Positions 34,898-43,696 of a stretch of DNA of 64,000 nt are shown piece by piece. Under the pieces are notes generated by a model that ran no database searches, had not been told where the DNA came from, and was given only the letters and a program-made list of their open reading frames with translations. This stretch comes from JAJFFW01 sp963922595 (GTDB taxonomy: Bacteria; Pseudomonadota; Alphaproteobacteria; Caulobacterales; Parvularculaceae): NCBI GenBank assembly GCA_963922595.1, contig CAWUIM010000003.1:39374-103373 (forward strand). Direction: 5' to 3'. The position numbers and the translations under genes are program-made. Positions within the stretch are counted from its first letter, which is position 1. Each line of letters starts with the position of its first letter.

Positions 34898-36610
34898 CTA
34901 ACTGATGTTCCGGGTCGACGGATCGGTTACGGTGTCTTCGCCTATCGGATCGTCCGGCGCCACAGCGGCGCCGACGGCGATCGCAGCGCTGGCGGCGATA
35001 GCGGGCGCCGCCTTCTTCTTCCGTGCGAACGGGATCGGCATTCGTTTTTCATTTTCACGGCGAATATAAGGGATCACCGCAATAGGGTGGTCTTCGATCA
35101 GATTCGTAAGGTGGTTACGACCCCTGATGGTCGAGAAGATTAATTCGGCCGCGAGCGCCGCGGCGGCTCCAGCCGCGAGGGCAGCGAAGATCGCCAATAC
35201 GCTCAGCTTTGCGCGCTCGGGGCTTGATGGTTTTTCCGGTTGCACAGCCGCTTCAAGAACCCGGAATTTTTCCGCCTTCTGATTATCCTCAAGGTTTTCA
35301 GCTAGTTGAGCCGCTTGCTGCTTCGCGAGCACTTCCTGATATTCCGCACGGATGTTTTCATAATCACGCGTCAGCGAAGCGAGGCGGCGTTCAACTTCCG
35401 GCGTTTGCGCAATCCTGTTCTGCAAGTCTGTCACCCGGCCGCGCGTGTCATTTTGTTGAGAGCGCAGCATCTCGATGCGGCTCTTGGTGGTGGAAATGCG
35501 TGACTGAAAGGTCTGGCTCATCAGATTGCCTGGCCGAGAGCGCGCTTCCTTGGCGAACTGGTCGCTTAGGGCGCGATTGGCGTCCGCCATCGCGTCGCGC
35601 ATTTTTTCGATTTCCTCAGCGTTCGGCTCTTCTGCGCGCTCGGCCTCTGCGAGCGCCGTACGCGCCTCCTCCAATTCCTGGGTGCGTTTTTGAATGGCCG
35701 CAGATGGCGCCATCTGACTTTCGATGGCTGCGATTTCGTCTCTAATCGCGCGGACGCTTGGGTTGGCGTCTGTGAATGTGGCGCGCAAGCGTGTCAGTTC
35801 TGAGCGCAGGCGCGCAAGCTCTTGCGCAGGGCCTTCCTCGCCGCCTGCTCCCGACATTACCGAAGAGAGCTGGGTTTCCAGAAATCTCAATTCTTCTTCG
35901 AGGCTCAGAATTGTGGATTGATCCGTATTCAATTCCCGGTTTGCGCGCTCCAGCATGTCGAGATGGAGATTTAAATGTTCCGGCAGCGCATTATTATTCT
36001 GAACCTTGAACGCGGCAATCTGTGTTTCGAGTTCGGCTACCGCGTTGCGCAAACGCTCGGCTTCCGATTTGAAAAACTCCGTCGTATCGGAAGCCGCCGC
36101 CGTGCGCGCATTCACATCCTCTTTAAGGAAGAGCGACATAAATTCGTTGGCGACCGCGTAAGCGTTTTCCGACGAACGGTCTGTGTAACTGACGCTAAAG
36201 GCGATCGTGCCGTCTTGCTGGCGCCGCCCGCGGCGATTAACCTGCGTGGTGATCGGATTGACGACCAGGCGCTCGCGCATCAACTCCACGCGTTCAGTCT
36301 CTGACAGACCTAATTCCCGTGGGAACAAATCATACTTATCCGAAATTTCGAGGAGGCGGTTGCGCGTCATGACGCGCTGGCGGATGGTTTCAATGCGTTC
36401 GAGAGCGGAGGCGATGATCGTCGACGGCGCCCAGTCTTCCGGGATCTGTTGCGACTCAACGAGGATTTTACCCTCAGCGGTGTATTTCGGCGGCAATAGC
36501 ATGACGAAGAGAACGCCAAGGGGGGCGAGCACAATGAACGGAATCAAAAAGAACAAGATGCGCCGCTGCAGCACGATCAGCACATCTTCGAGCGTAAATT
36601 CGTCACCCAT
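34898..36610 (-). CDS. polysaccharide chain-length determinant (Wzz, PEP-CTERM-locus type)
   Basis: 570-residue polysaccharide co-polymerase. A first membrane segment at about 14-36 (RRILFFLIPFIVLAPLGVLF) and PPKYTAEGKILVES start the Wzz domain; a long periplasmic coiled coil rich in Glu/Arg/Gln runs through about 170-420; a second membrane segment (AIFAALAAGAAAALAAELIF) precedes a cytoplasmic tail of about 85 residues. The lack of a fused kinase domain fits the separate autokinase gene downstream. AGGGTAGGA precedes the ATG. A sigma-54 promoter match lies about 85 bases upstream. The family is the TIGR03007-like chain-length protein of exosortase loci. Confidence 0.92.
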   Translation of the reverse strand: MGDEFTLEDVLIVLQRRILFFLIPFIVLAPLGVLFVMLLPPKYTAEGKILVESQQIPEDWAPSTIIASALERIETIRQRVMTRNRLLEISDKYDLFPRELGLSETERVELMRERLVVNPITTQVNRRGRRQQDGTIAFSVSYTDRSSENAYAVANEFMSLFLKEDVNARTAAASDTTEFFKSEAERLRNAVAELETQIAAFKVQNNNALPEHLNLHLDMLERANRELNTDQSTILSLEEELRFLETQLSSVMSGAGGEEGPAQELARLRSELTRLRATFTDANPSVRAIRDEIAAIESQMAPSAAIQKRTQELEEARTALAEAERAEEPNAEEIEKMRDAMADANRALSDQFAKEARSRPGNLMSQTFQSRISTTKSRIEMLRSQQNDTRGRVTDLQNRIAQTPEVERRLASLTRDYENIRAEYQEVLAKQQAAQLAENLEDNQKAEKFRVLEAAVQPEKPSSPERAKLSVLAIFAALAAGAAAALAAELIFSTIRGRNHLTNLIEDHPIAVIPYIRRENEKRMPIPFARKKKAAPAIAASAAIAVGAAVAPDDPIGEDTVTDPSTRNIS

Positions 36611-36694
36611 TGTCCTACCCTCTAGTCCCTCTACTTAATCGACTGCGCCCGTTTGAGACGTATTTCCCTGGCCGGAAAGCAACCAAATGGGGAA

Positions 36695-36711
36695 TGCAAG
36701 TCCAGGGCCGG
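36695..36711 (-). promoter_or_regulatory. candidate sigma-54 (-24/-12) promoter for the wzz-autokinase arm
   Basis: Read on the minus strand, CCGGCCCTGGACTTGCA has GG at -24 and GC at -12 with exactly 10 bases between, within CGGC-N7-TTGC (consensus TGGC-N7-TTGC). The expected start site is near 36684, giving a leader of about 74 bases to the chain-length gene at 36610. XrtA exopolysaccharide loci are known to be controlled by the RpoN-dependent regulator PrsR, which supports the match. The 279-bp gap also holds a TATAAT at 36774-36769 on the minus strand without a good -35. Confidence 0.6.
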
Positions 36712-36889
36712 ATTTCCACCGCCCGCGCTTCATGTTGCGGCGCACAGCAATATAGCTCCAATTCATGCATTATATAGTGACTTTGTCCCTGCAATGGCGC
36801 CCTGCGACGAAATCGTAACGTTGGGGAGATTTCTACGCGTCAGGTTAACGAATTCGCCGCCTTTCATGGTCGGCGGGGCCCGCCCGGTC

Positions 36890-38521
36890 TTATCCGTCGT
36901 CCGCACCCATGGAGACGAATGCCGTATCCGGCAAATCCGCTGGCGGCACATAGGCCGGGAGCTTCGGTTGCAGTTGGTCCATGAAGCCTGTAAGCCGTGT
37001 GTCCGCTTCTTTAATATCTTCCGTGCGCCCAACCGGCGTCATGATGCGGATCATGGCCCCATCTGTTCGGCGCAGTTTCACGGCGTCAAACAAGAGCGCA
37101 AATTTCATCGTAAACTCATTAGCGATTTTTCGGCTGCGCTGATCATACCAATAATAGACAAGCTGCCGATACCCACGATTCTCAATAACAATCCGGTTGT
37201 ATTTGAACGGCTCAGCGTTCGATAGATTGGTCGGTAAGATATCGTGACTGAGAATCTTCCAGCCGCCGCCCGGAATGCATTGGCGCGGCGAATGCCAGCT
37301 GTGACCGTCGCGCTGCATATTCAGATAAGCGATGTAGAGATTGAAATTATCGCCGTTCGGCGCGCCCATGTCGGCGATGATATAATCGTCAGCGCCAAGC
37401 GCCTCCAGGGTCGCGTCGTCCACACGCCGCTTCTCATGTGTCCAGCCGTCGAATTCGGTGACGATGCCGTCGAGATCGGCGCGCATCGGCACCCGGAGAT
37501 TATCGTTCCCGGTTAAATGGACGGTAACGCCGGCGGCTGCAATTATTGCAGCCGCAACCGCAGCATTTCTTTGGAAAGATGGTTCGGTCCATCCGCCAGC
37601 TGATGAAATCTTCTCAATCTCAGGCGGCGATAATAGATCGCCCAAATCCTTCCTGCCGGAAAAGCGCGCAATTGCCGCGATTACCCCAAAGAGAAGCACC
37701 ATGCAGAATACGAAAACGACCCATCCTTCAAAGAAGTGCAGCAGCCCTTCGGCGTGGGAGGTGCCATAGGCCTGAACGAGAACGCCAGTCAGAGCGATCC
37801 GCAAGCTGTTCATAAAAATTGTGATCGGAATAGTAGACAGGAACACGATCGCACGCTGCCACAAGGGTGCCTTGAACAAATATGCTGCAAGGAAACCAAG
37901 GCTGAGAAATGGGAACAAGTATCTTAACCCGCTGCAGGCTTCAGCGACGGCCAGCTGATAGTCACCGAGGTCGATAATATTCCCGGATAAGAACACGGGG
38001 ATGCCGAAGCCTTCGATCATCCACACGCCCAGCTGCGACGACCAGAATTGGAATTTCCAGGACAGGACCGTGATCACCCAATAGGGCGGCGGGATCATGA
38101 AGAGAAGAAATGCAATGGGTATGATCGCGAGCTTCAGAAAGCTGCGCCCGCCAAGGGCTAAACTGAGCGACGCAAACAGAAGAATGAGCGCCAACTGTTG
38201 AAAGATCATCAGTGACGTCACGGTCATTTCGCTCAGCAGCAAGATGATAGTCGAGATCAGAACGCCTGCGAGGCCAAGCGCATCGGGCCGGCTGAGGCTT
38301 CCGGTCAATGCGTCGCGGCGTTCCCACAGCATCCAGGCGGTGACGAAAGGCAGGAAATAGCCGTGGCTCAGTTCTTGTTGCTCGCCCCATCGCTTAAAGA
38401 GATTTTCAATGCCGTTGAAAAAGGCGAAACAAATAAGAAGCGCAAGGGCGCCGATCCACACCCATGGGCGTCCGTTTAATGAGAAACTACCGAGGGAAAC
38501 GGGTGACGAAGATTGACTCAT
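36890..38521 (-). CDS. xrtA: exosortase A with fused EpsI domain (XrtA-EpsI)
   Basis: 543-residue integral membrane transpeptidase-like protein that processes PEP-CTERM tails. The exosortase half (about 20-290) has eight or so membrane segments and the catalytic triad Cys196 in AEACSGLRYL, Arg241 in FMNSLRIALTG and His262 in LHFFEGW. The second half is an EpsI/DUF3485-type periplasmic domain with HSPRQCIPGGGW near 410-421. Such XrtA-EpsI fusions are common in exopolysaccharide-type exosortase loci. I use the ATG at 38521, with GGAG close upstream; starts at 38581 or 38605 are possible. Its substrate gene lies directly upstream. Confidence 0.94.
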   Translation of the reverse strand: MSQSSSPVSLGSFSLNGRPWVWIGALALLICFAFFNGIENLFKRWGEQQELSHGYFLPFVTAWMLWERRDALTGSLSRPDALGLAGVLISTIILLLSEMTVTSLMIFQQLALILLFASLSLALGGRSFLKLAIIPIAFLLFMIPPPYWVITVLSWKFQFWSSQLGVWMIEGFGIPVFLSGNIIDLGDYQLAVAEACSGLRYLFPFLSLGFLAAYLFKAPLWQRAIVFLSTIPITIFMNSLRIALTGVLVQAYGTSHAEGLLHFFEGWVVFVFCMVLLFGVIAAIARFSGRKDLGDLLSPPEIEKISSAGGWTEPSFQRNAAVAAAIIAAAGVTVHLTGNDNLRVPMRADLDGIVTEFDGWTHEKRRVDDATLEALGADDYIIADMGAPNGDNFNLYIAYLNMQRDGHSWHSPRQCIPGGGWKILSHDILPTNLSNAEPFKYNRIVIENRGYRQLVYYWYDQRSRKIANEFTMKFALLFDAVKLRRTDGAMIRIMTPVGRTEDIKEADTRLTGFMDQLQPKLPAYVPPADLPDTAFVSMGADDG

Positions 38522-38691
38522 AAGCTCCAACAGGCGTCGCTGATCGCGGGTTTTGGCGGTGCGCCAAGCCACGAATTTCATTCGCACGGATAACGGGAAA
38601 ACCATGCAAGGCCTGCGCCGGGCGAATTTTAAGGAGATTTAACGGGCGTGCGCGAAATGTCAAAATGCGAATTCGCGCACTGCCGCCAAAG

Positions 38692-38720
38692 AAAAAACCG
38701 GCCGCGAAGGGCCGGTTTTT
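38692..38720 (-). terminator. intrinsic terminator after the PEP-CTERM gene
   Basis: An 11-bp stem (AAAAACCGGCC pairing with GGCCGGTTTTT) with a 6-base loop, CTTCGC on the minus strand, followed by a T-run on that strand. It sits 25 bases past the stop of the PEP-CTERM gene and before the exosortase start, so the two genes are probably separate transcripts. The A-tract on the other side makes it potentially bidirectional. The rest of the 223-bp gap shows nothing else. Confidence 0.85.
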
Positions 38721-38744
38721 ACCGATTATTATCGAAGGACCGAC

Positions 38745-39497
38745 TTAAGCAGTCTTTCTTTTCCGTCGCGCCGCAAAGCCGAGGCCAGCCAGGCCGGAGA
38801 GCAGAAGCGGGATTGCGCCAGGGATCGGCACAACGCGGAATTCTTCAATCGAGTATCCAGCGCCAGACGTCAGGCCAATGAATTCAAATGTTTGACCGAC
38901 GAATACCGCCGCGGCGCCGCCGCTGGCGAGCACGCCCATTGCCAGGAAGTCGCTGAAGGACTGGATCACGCCGCCGTCAACAATGACGCCCACATCGCCG
39001 CAGGGGCCTTCGCCGCCGCCGCCTGGGCAATCTTGCGAAAGACCGTCATTCAGAAGAATGTCTGTGATTGTGACAACTTCATCGAATGAGAACACGATGG
39101 ACTCGCCGGTATCGAAGTTGATCTGGTCGAGCGTGTTTCCGATCAGGTTGCCTTCCGTGGATGAAATCACGCCTAGGCCCTGATTGCCGCCAACCAAATC
39201 TTGAATCAGAAGATCGGCCGTGCCGCGATTGAATGATTCACCAGAAATCGAGCCGCCAGCGTAGGCTGTGGCGTTAAAGCTGATGCCGCTTTTCGAATAG
39301 TTAAAGCCTTCACCGTTGTTCGCGGTGCAGAAGTCCTGGCCGGCGGTGCCGCAGTTAAAAGCAATGTTGCCGCCATTGGTCGGAGCGTCTTGAGCGGCAC
39401 CATTTATGCCGTCAAAGCGAAACGTTGTTGCGTTCGCCGAAACGGTGACCATAGATGCTGCAATCGTCGCCGCCGCTAAAGTGAGTAGTTTTTTCAT
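38745..39497 (-). CDS. secreted PEP-CTERM sorting-domain protein
   Basis: 250-residue exported protein and likely exosortase substrate. Signal peptide at 1-23 (cleaved after SANA), a body rich in Gly/Asn/Ser with few Lys and four Cys pairs, then the C-terminal sorting signal: VPIPGAIPLLLSGLAGLGF followed by AARRKRKT. VPIPGA replaces the classic VPEP box, a variant usual in alphaproteobacteria. The body has an all-beta look (YSKSGISFNATAY, IVFSFDEVVTITDILL) as in many surface or matrix PEP-CTERM proteins. It is followed by a strong terminator. It is the only PEP-CTERM protein in the window. Confidence 0.9.
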   Translation of the reverse strand: MKKLLTLAAATIAASMVTVSANATTFRFDGINGAAQDAPTNGGNIAFNCGTAGQDFCTANNGEGFNYSKSGISFNATAYAGGSISGESFNRGTADLLIQDLVGGNQGLGVISSTEGNLIGNTLDQINFDTGESIVFSFDEVVTITDILLNDGLSQDCPGGGGEGPCGDVGVIVDGGVIQSFSDFLAMGVLASGGAAAVFVGQTFEFIGLTSGAGYSIEEFRVVPIPGAIPLLLSGLAGLGFAARRKRKTA

Positions 39498-39790
39498 AGG
39501 TCAGAGACCCCCATAGTTACAGAATTACTTACGCCGAGATGCGTTCGGTTAACAAAACCTTTCCGCGTCTGCTTTCTTGCATCCGATTTTAGTAAGGGGT
39601 TGTCAACTAAATTTGCCAATTAACCCCATTTTTTAAGAGGTTCCGGGCAGGTGTTGTCGCAACGCACCGTTTTGGGTTGTCGTACCAGATTTCCGATTAG
39701 CTTGCCGAATTTGGAGGTGCCCGCAGCGCTTTGCGGGTCGTTTTTGGGTTGGAATGAAAAAAGCGAAAAATTTGATATAAATTTTCGCCT
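39498..39790. other. regulatory gap between the two arms of the exosortase locus
   Basis: The 401-bp divergent gap (39498-39898) holds the start regions of the PEP-CTERM gene and the WecG-type gene and no coding frame I trust. On the minus strand TTGACA (39602-39597) is a good -35 but lacks a clear -10. On the plus strand GTTGTC occurs three times (39599-39604, 39653-39658, 39676-39681), the second within GTTGTCGCAAC. They lie 110-200 bases upstream of the sigma-54 match at 39792, the usual distance for an enhancer-binding activator. Their role is a suggestion only. Confidence 0.4.
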
Positions 39791-39807
39791 GTGGCCTGAG
39801 CCTTGCT
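39791..39807 (+). promoter_or_regulatory. candidate sigma-54 (-24/-12) promoter for the plus arm
   Basis: GTGGCCTGAGCCTTGCT matches TGGC-N7-TTGC exactly, with GG at -24 and GC at -12 separated by 10 bases. The expected start is near 39818, about 80 bases before the WecG-type gene. It faces the plus arm of the exosortase locus and mirrors the match before the wzz gene on the other arm. PrsK/PrsR with RpoN control of XrtA-type loci is established in other bacteria; those regulators are not in this window. Confidence 0.62.
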
Positions 39808-39898
39808 ACCGTCATTGCAGCCGATAGGCGAAAAAACCAGGCCGGACGCTGCAGCGCCGCAATGGAACACAATGGGCCCAAACTCGGATTGTTTTCAG

Positions 39899-41128
39899 AT
39901 GAATACGCGGACAGATCTAATTCCTGAACATTCGCTGGGCAATGCAGCAGTCGACAAGCCTCTTGCGACTGCAGTTCGGCGTCTGGCGCGCGATGATTTT
40001 GACCGTGACGTCTGGTGCGTGCTTGGAGCGCCGATCGACCTGACCGATTTGCCGCAGGCGGTGACCACAGTTGAAAGCGCAGTACGGGACGGCGAGCGCC
40101 TTTCCTTTGTGACGCCGAATGTGAATTGGCTTGTGCGCGCCCTTAAAGACGCCGAGGCGCGCCGCCAGATTATCGACGCCGATCTGAGCCTCGCAGACGG
40201 CGCGCCGATTGTGGCGCTGGCTAAGCTTATGGGCGCTCCAATCGCGGAACGCGTGGCGGGCTCGGATTTGTTCGAAGCCCTTCGCCTCCGCCCTGCGTTT
40301 GGCTCTCCTCTAAAAGTTTTCTTTTTCGGCGGACGCGATGGAGCGGCTGAGGCGGCCCACGCTTCCGTGAACGCCGACCAAAGCGGTCTCGTTTCCGTGG
40401 GGTGGTTAAATCCTGGATTTGGCGACGTGGAGGCGATGAGCGCTGATGCGATCATTGATGAGATCAACGCCGCTGATCCGGATTTTATTGTGGTTTCGCT
40501 TGGCGCCGCCAAAGGACAGGCCTGGATCGATCGAAACCAGAACCGGCTGACCGCGTCTGCGATTGCGCATTTAGGCGCCGTTGTTGATTTCACAGCCGGC
40601 ACGATCGAGCGCGCGCCGCGTTGGATGGCGAATTCGGGTCTCGAATGGCTCTGGCGCATCAAAGCCGAGCCGTCCCTTTGGAAGCGCTACGCTGGCGATG
40701 CGTGGGCGCTTTTTTCGATAGCGGTTCGCCGGTTGCCGACACAATTGCGCGCCCGCCCAAAACGGAATCCGCGTGTTGAAACAGCCGCAACGGTAGAGCG
40801 CACCGCGACTGAAGCTGTTATCACGCTCGCTGGCGACATCACGCGCGACCGTCTTGAAACGGTGCGGGCGGCCTTTCGCGAGGCGGCGGCGATGGGCGTT
40901 CGCGTGCGCCTTGATTTAAAAGAGGTCGGCGCTATCGACCGGGCGTTTCTTGGACTTGTCTTGATGCTCGAAAAACACGCGACGCGAGCCGGAAACGCTG
41001 TTGTTTTGTCGCATGCAGCGCCGAACGCCTTAAGGCTTTTCAGGGCCAACGCAATGGATTATCGACTTGTGCAGGATGCGGGGGAGAGTATGCGGTCCGC
41101 AGGGTCGGCGCGCGCCGCCGTATCTTGA
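39899..41128 (+). CDS. WecG/TagA/CpsF glycosyltransferase fused to a STAS domain
   Basis: 409-residue two-domain protein. Residues about 20-260 are a GT26 (WecG/TagA/CpsF) transferase that adds a sugar to an undecaprenyl-PP-sugar: VTPNVNWLVRALKDAEARR, LADGAPIVALAKLMG, the FFFGGRDGAAE segment, the SLGAAKGQ strand and HLGAVVDFTAGTIERAPRWM. After a linker, about 290-395 form a STAS-like domain (TLAGDITRDRLETVR, VRLDLKEVGAIDRAFLGLVLML). The usual phospho-acceptor Ser of DSxG is replaced (DRAFLG). I use the ATG at 39899; an in-frame ATG at 39872 is an alternative. It opens the plus arm, below a sigma-54 promoter match. Confidence 0.87.
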   Translation: MNTRTDLIPEHSLGNAAVDKPLATAVRRLARDDFDRDVWCVLGAPIDLTDLPQAVTTVESAVRDGERLSFVTPNVNWLVRALKDAEARRQIIDADLSLADGAPIVALAKLMGAPIAERVAGSDLFEALRLRPAFGSPLKVFFFGGRDGAAEAAHASVNADQSGLVSVGWLNPGFGDVEAMSADAIIDEINAADPDFIVVSLGAAKGQAWIDRNQNRLTASAIAHLGAVVDFTAGTIERAPRWMANSGLEWLWRIKAEPSLWKRYAGDAWALFSIAVRRLPTQLRARPKRNPRVETAATVERTATEAVITLAGDITRDRLETVRAAFREAAAMGVRVRLDLKEVGAIDRAFLGLVLMLEKHATRAGNAVVLSHAAPNALRLFRANAMDYRLVQDAGESMRSAGSARAAVS

Positions 41129-41201
41129 CCGAATTTCGATGCGATGCCCGCCTGAAAACCAAAAAAGATCGCCATAATCGAGTAAAAGAAAAGAGTAGCT
41201 A

Positions 41202-43637
41202 ATGTTCTCGACGCCTTCTTCGTCCGCCAACCGGTTCGCCACGTCACGCAAGCGGAGCGCCAAAAAATTTATGCGTGCAGCGCTTGTGGGCTGTTGTCTT
41301 GCGGCGTTGGCCGCCTGTTCTTCGCCGGAGCAGAAGGTCGCAAAATATACAAAGAGCGGCGAGGAATATCTCGAGGAAGGTCGCTTGCCGCGCGCGAGCA
41401 TTCAGTTTCAAAACGCATTGAAGATCGACGAAGAACATGTGCCGGCGCTTGTCGGTCTCGCGAAAGTCGCCGAGCTTCGCCAGAATTACAAACAGATGTT
41501 CGCCGCTTTACAGCGCGTTGTGCGTCTCGATCCTGAAAATGTCGGCGCGCTGGTTCAGCTTGGCAAACTCTATCTTGTGGGGAGCGACGAGACGCAGGCC
41601 TTAGAAAACGCGGACAAGGCGCTCGCGCTTCAGCCAGAGTATCCGGACGCTGTTGCTTTGAAAGCCGCTGTTCTTTTGAAGCTCGAAGATAACGTTCAGG
41701 CGGTTGAACTAGCCAAGAAAGCGTTGGAGCTCGATCCTGCGAACGCTGAAGCGGTGACCGTCCTCGCCACCGAACGTTCGCGCGCAAAAGATTACGAAGG
41801 CGCGATCGCTTATCTCGACGGTGCGCTCAGCGTGAATTCAAAGCAGGCCGTCCTGCACCTCCTCCGGCTGCAAATGCTGAAAAATCTTGGTCGCGATGAC
41901 GAGGTTTTTGAAGGTCACTTACGGCTTATCAACGAATTTCCGGAGAACGCAGGCTACCGCCGTGTCTATGTTGGGACGCTCTTGAAAGCCAAGCGTCTGG
42001 ACGAGGCGCGCGAGCAACTTGTTGAGGTGGCGAAGCTGTTACCGAAAGAAGTTGATCCGGTCCTGGATGTCATACGCGTCGATTATCGTATCGGCGGAGA
42101 TGAAAAGGCGGCTGCGACCTTTAAGCAGTATGCGGAAGAACGAAGCGACAATGTTGATCTTCAATTCGCCTACGCAGGGTATTTGCGCCAACAGGGCGAC
42201 TATGAAGGGTCCGGCGCGATTTACAGCGCGTTGGCCGATGAAAAGGACAAGCCGGATGTCGTATTGCGGGCGCGCAACGAGATTGCGGGACAATTGCTTG
42301 TCGAAGGCAAGAAAGACGAAGCCGAAAAAATCCTGGATGACATTGTTTCGAAGGATGAACGAAATTCCGATGCTCTCCTGAAATTGTCTGGACTGAAAAT
42401 TGATCGCGGCGAGCTCGATGAGGCGATCCGCGATTTGCGCGTTGTCCTTGATGACGATCCACAGTCGGCGCCGGCGCGCATGTTGATGGCGACGGCGTTC
42501 GAGCGTCAGGGCGATGTGGCGCTGGCCGCCAGCCAGATGTCGCAGGCCGTGGTCGAAAGCGATTATGAGCCCAAGCAGTCCAACGTGTTTGCGAAATTCC
42601 TGATTAGAAATAACGAACAGACGCGTGCGGAGAATATTCTCGTTGAATCTCTCTCAAAACACCCGGCCGATCTTGATAATCTGAAATTTCTGGCCGCTAT
42701 CCGCCTTCTCAAACAGGATTGGCGCGGCGCGGAAGAGGTCGCCAAGATCATTGACAATATCAATGACGACGATCCGGTGGTGAACCGCATTCTCGGTGCA
42801 GCCTACACAGGACTGGAAGATTATTCCGGCGTTATCGACGCGCTCGAAGAGGAAAATCAGCGTACCCCGCTTGCATCACGGCCGCTGGAGACATTGATCG
42901 GCGCCTACATGCGGACCGACCGCGAGGTTGAGGCCGAGGCGCTGTTGCGTGAAAACATTCGCAACAATCCGGAAAATTATGCCGCGCGCATGCTATTGAG
43001 CCGTGTCCTCCTCCAGCAGCGGAAGGACGATGAAGCACGGGGTGTCCTAGAAACGGCGATTGAGCAAAGCCCGACCCAGTTTGAGGGATATGAAAGGTTA
43101 TTCAGGCTTCATAACGCTTCGGATCGACGCGAAGAAGCTGTTGCGCTGATTGATCGCGGCCTGAAAGCTGCGCCGGAAAGCGACGGCATGAAGATTATCA
43201 AAGCGGATATTCTCTTGTCGGAAAACCGCGAGGAAGAAGCAATGGCGATCTATGAGGAAATTCTGGAACGCCGGCCCGACGACCAATTGGTTGCCAATAA
43301 CTATGTCAGCTTGCTGACAAAGCTGCGCGACGATAATGCCTCGCGCGAGCGGGCTGTGGCGATCGCAGAAGTCCTTGCTGGGGTGGAAAACCCCTATTTT
43401 CAGGACACCTATGGCTGGGCGCTCGTTCAGAATGGATCCCTTGAAAAGGGCCTGCCGATGATCGAAAAAGCCGTCGAGCTTTTGCCAAGTCTGGCTGAAG
43501 CCCGCTACCATCTGGGAGCGACGCTTTTGCGGACTGGCGACACTGAGCGCGGGAAGAAAGAATTGCGCAAAGCGATTGAAGACGCCGGTGATGAGGCCGG
43601 TTTTGTTGAAGACGCGAGAGCGTTGCTGGCCGATTAG
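41202..43637 (+). CDS. prsT: PEP-CTERM/XrtA system TPR lipoprotein PrsT
   Basis: 811-residue TPR lipoprotein. A basic leader and hydrophobic stretch end in the lipobox LAALAACS with Cys39. From about residue 45 to the end it is built of some twenty TPR units (for example YLEEGRLPRASIQFQNALKI, AVELAKKALELDPANAEAV, GLPMIEKAVELLPSLAEARY), which matches the TIGR02917 PrsT family in length and start. PrsT is a standard part of the XrtA exopolysaccharide locus, thought to scaffold export at the envelope. The ATG at 41202 has only a weak purine tract upstream. An ATG 23 codons in would shorten the basic leader. Confidence 0.92.
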   Translation: MFSTPSSSANRFATSRKRSAKKFMRAALVGCCLAALAACSSPEQKVAKYTKSGEEYLEEGRLPRASIQFQNALKIDEEHVPALVGLAKVAELRQNYKQMFAALQRVVRLDPENVGALVQLGKLYLVGSDETQALENADKALALQPEYPDAVALKAAVLLKLEDNVQAVELAKKALELDPANAEAVTVLATERSRAKDYEGAIAYLDGALSVNSKQAVLHLLRLQMLKNLGRDDEVFEGHLRLINEFPENAGYRRVYVGTLLKAKRLDEAREQLVEVAKLLPKEVDPVLDVIRVDYRIGGDEKAAATFKQYAEERSDNVDLQFAYAGYLRQQGDYEGSGAIYSALADEKDKPDVVLRARNEIAGQLLVEGKKDEAEKILDDIVSKDERNSDALLKLSGLKIDRGELDEAIRDLRVVLDDDPQSAPARMLMATAFERQGDVALAASQMSQAVVESDYEPKQSNVFAKFLIRNNEQTRAENILVESLSKHPADLDNLKFLAAIRLLKQDWRGAEEVAKIIDNINDDDPVVNRILGAAYTGLEDYSGVIDALEEENQRTPLASRPLETLIGAYMRTDREVEAEALLRENIRNNPENYAARMLLSRVLLQQRKDDEARGVLETAIEQSPTQFEGYERLFRLHNASDRREEAVALIDRGLKAAPESDGMKIIKADILLSENREEEAMAIYEEILERRPDDQLVANNYVSLLTKLRDDNASRERAVAIAEVLAGVENPYFQDTYGWALVQNGSLEKGLPMIEKAVELLPSLAEARYHLGATLLRTGDTERGKKELRKAIEDAGDEAGFVEDARALLAD

Positions 43638-43696
43638 ACCGACCAGCTCCGATTAGGGCGAAAAGAGCGCGGCGCAGATGCGCGGGTGAGAAACGC

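Noticed and set aside
39570..39586. GG-N10-GC match on the minus strand upstream of the PEP-CTERM gene
   Set aside because: Spacing fits a sigma-54 promoter, but none of the flanking consensus bases (C, A, C, G, TT) is present; such bare matches are common by chance.
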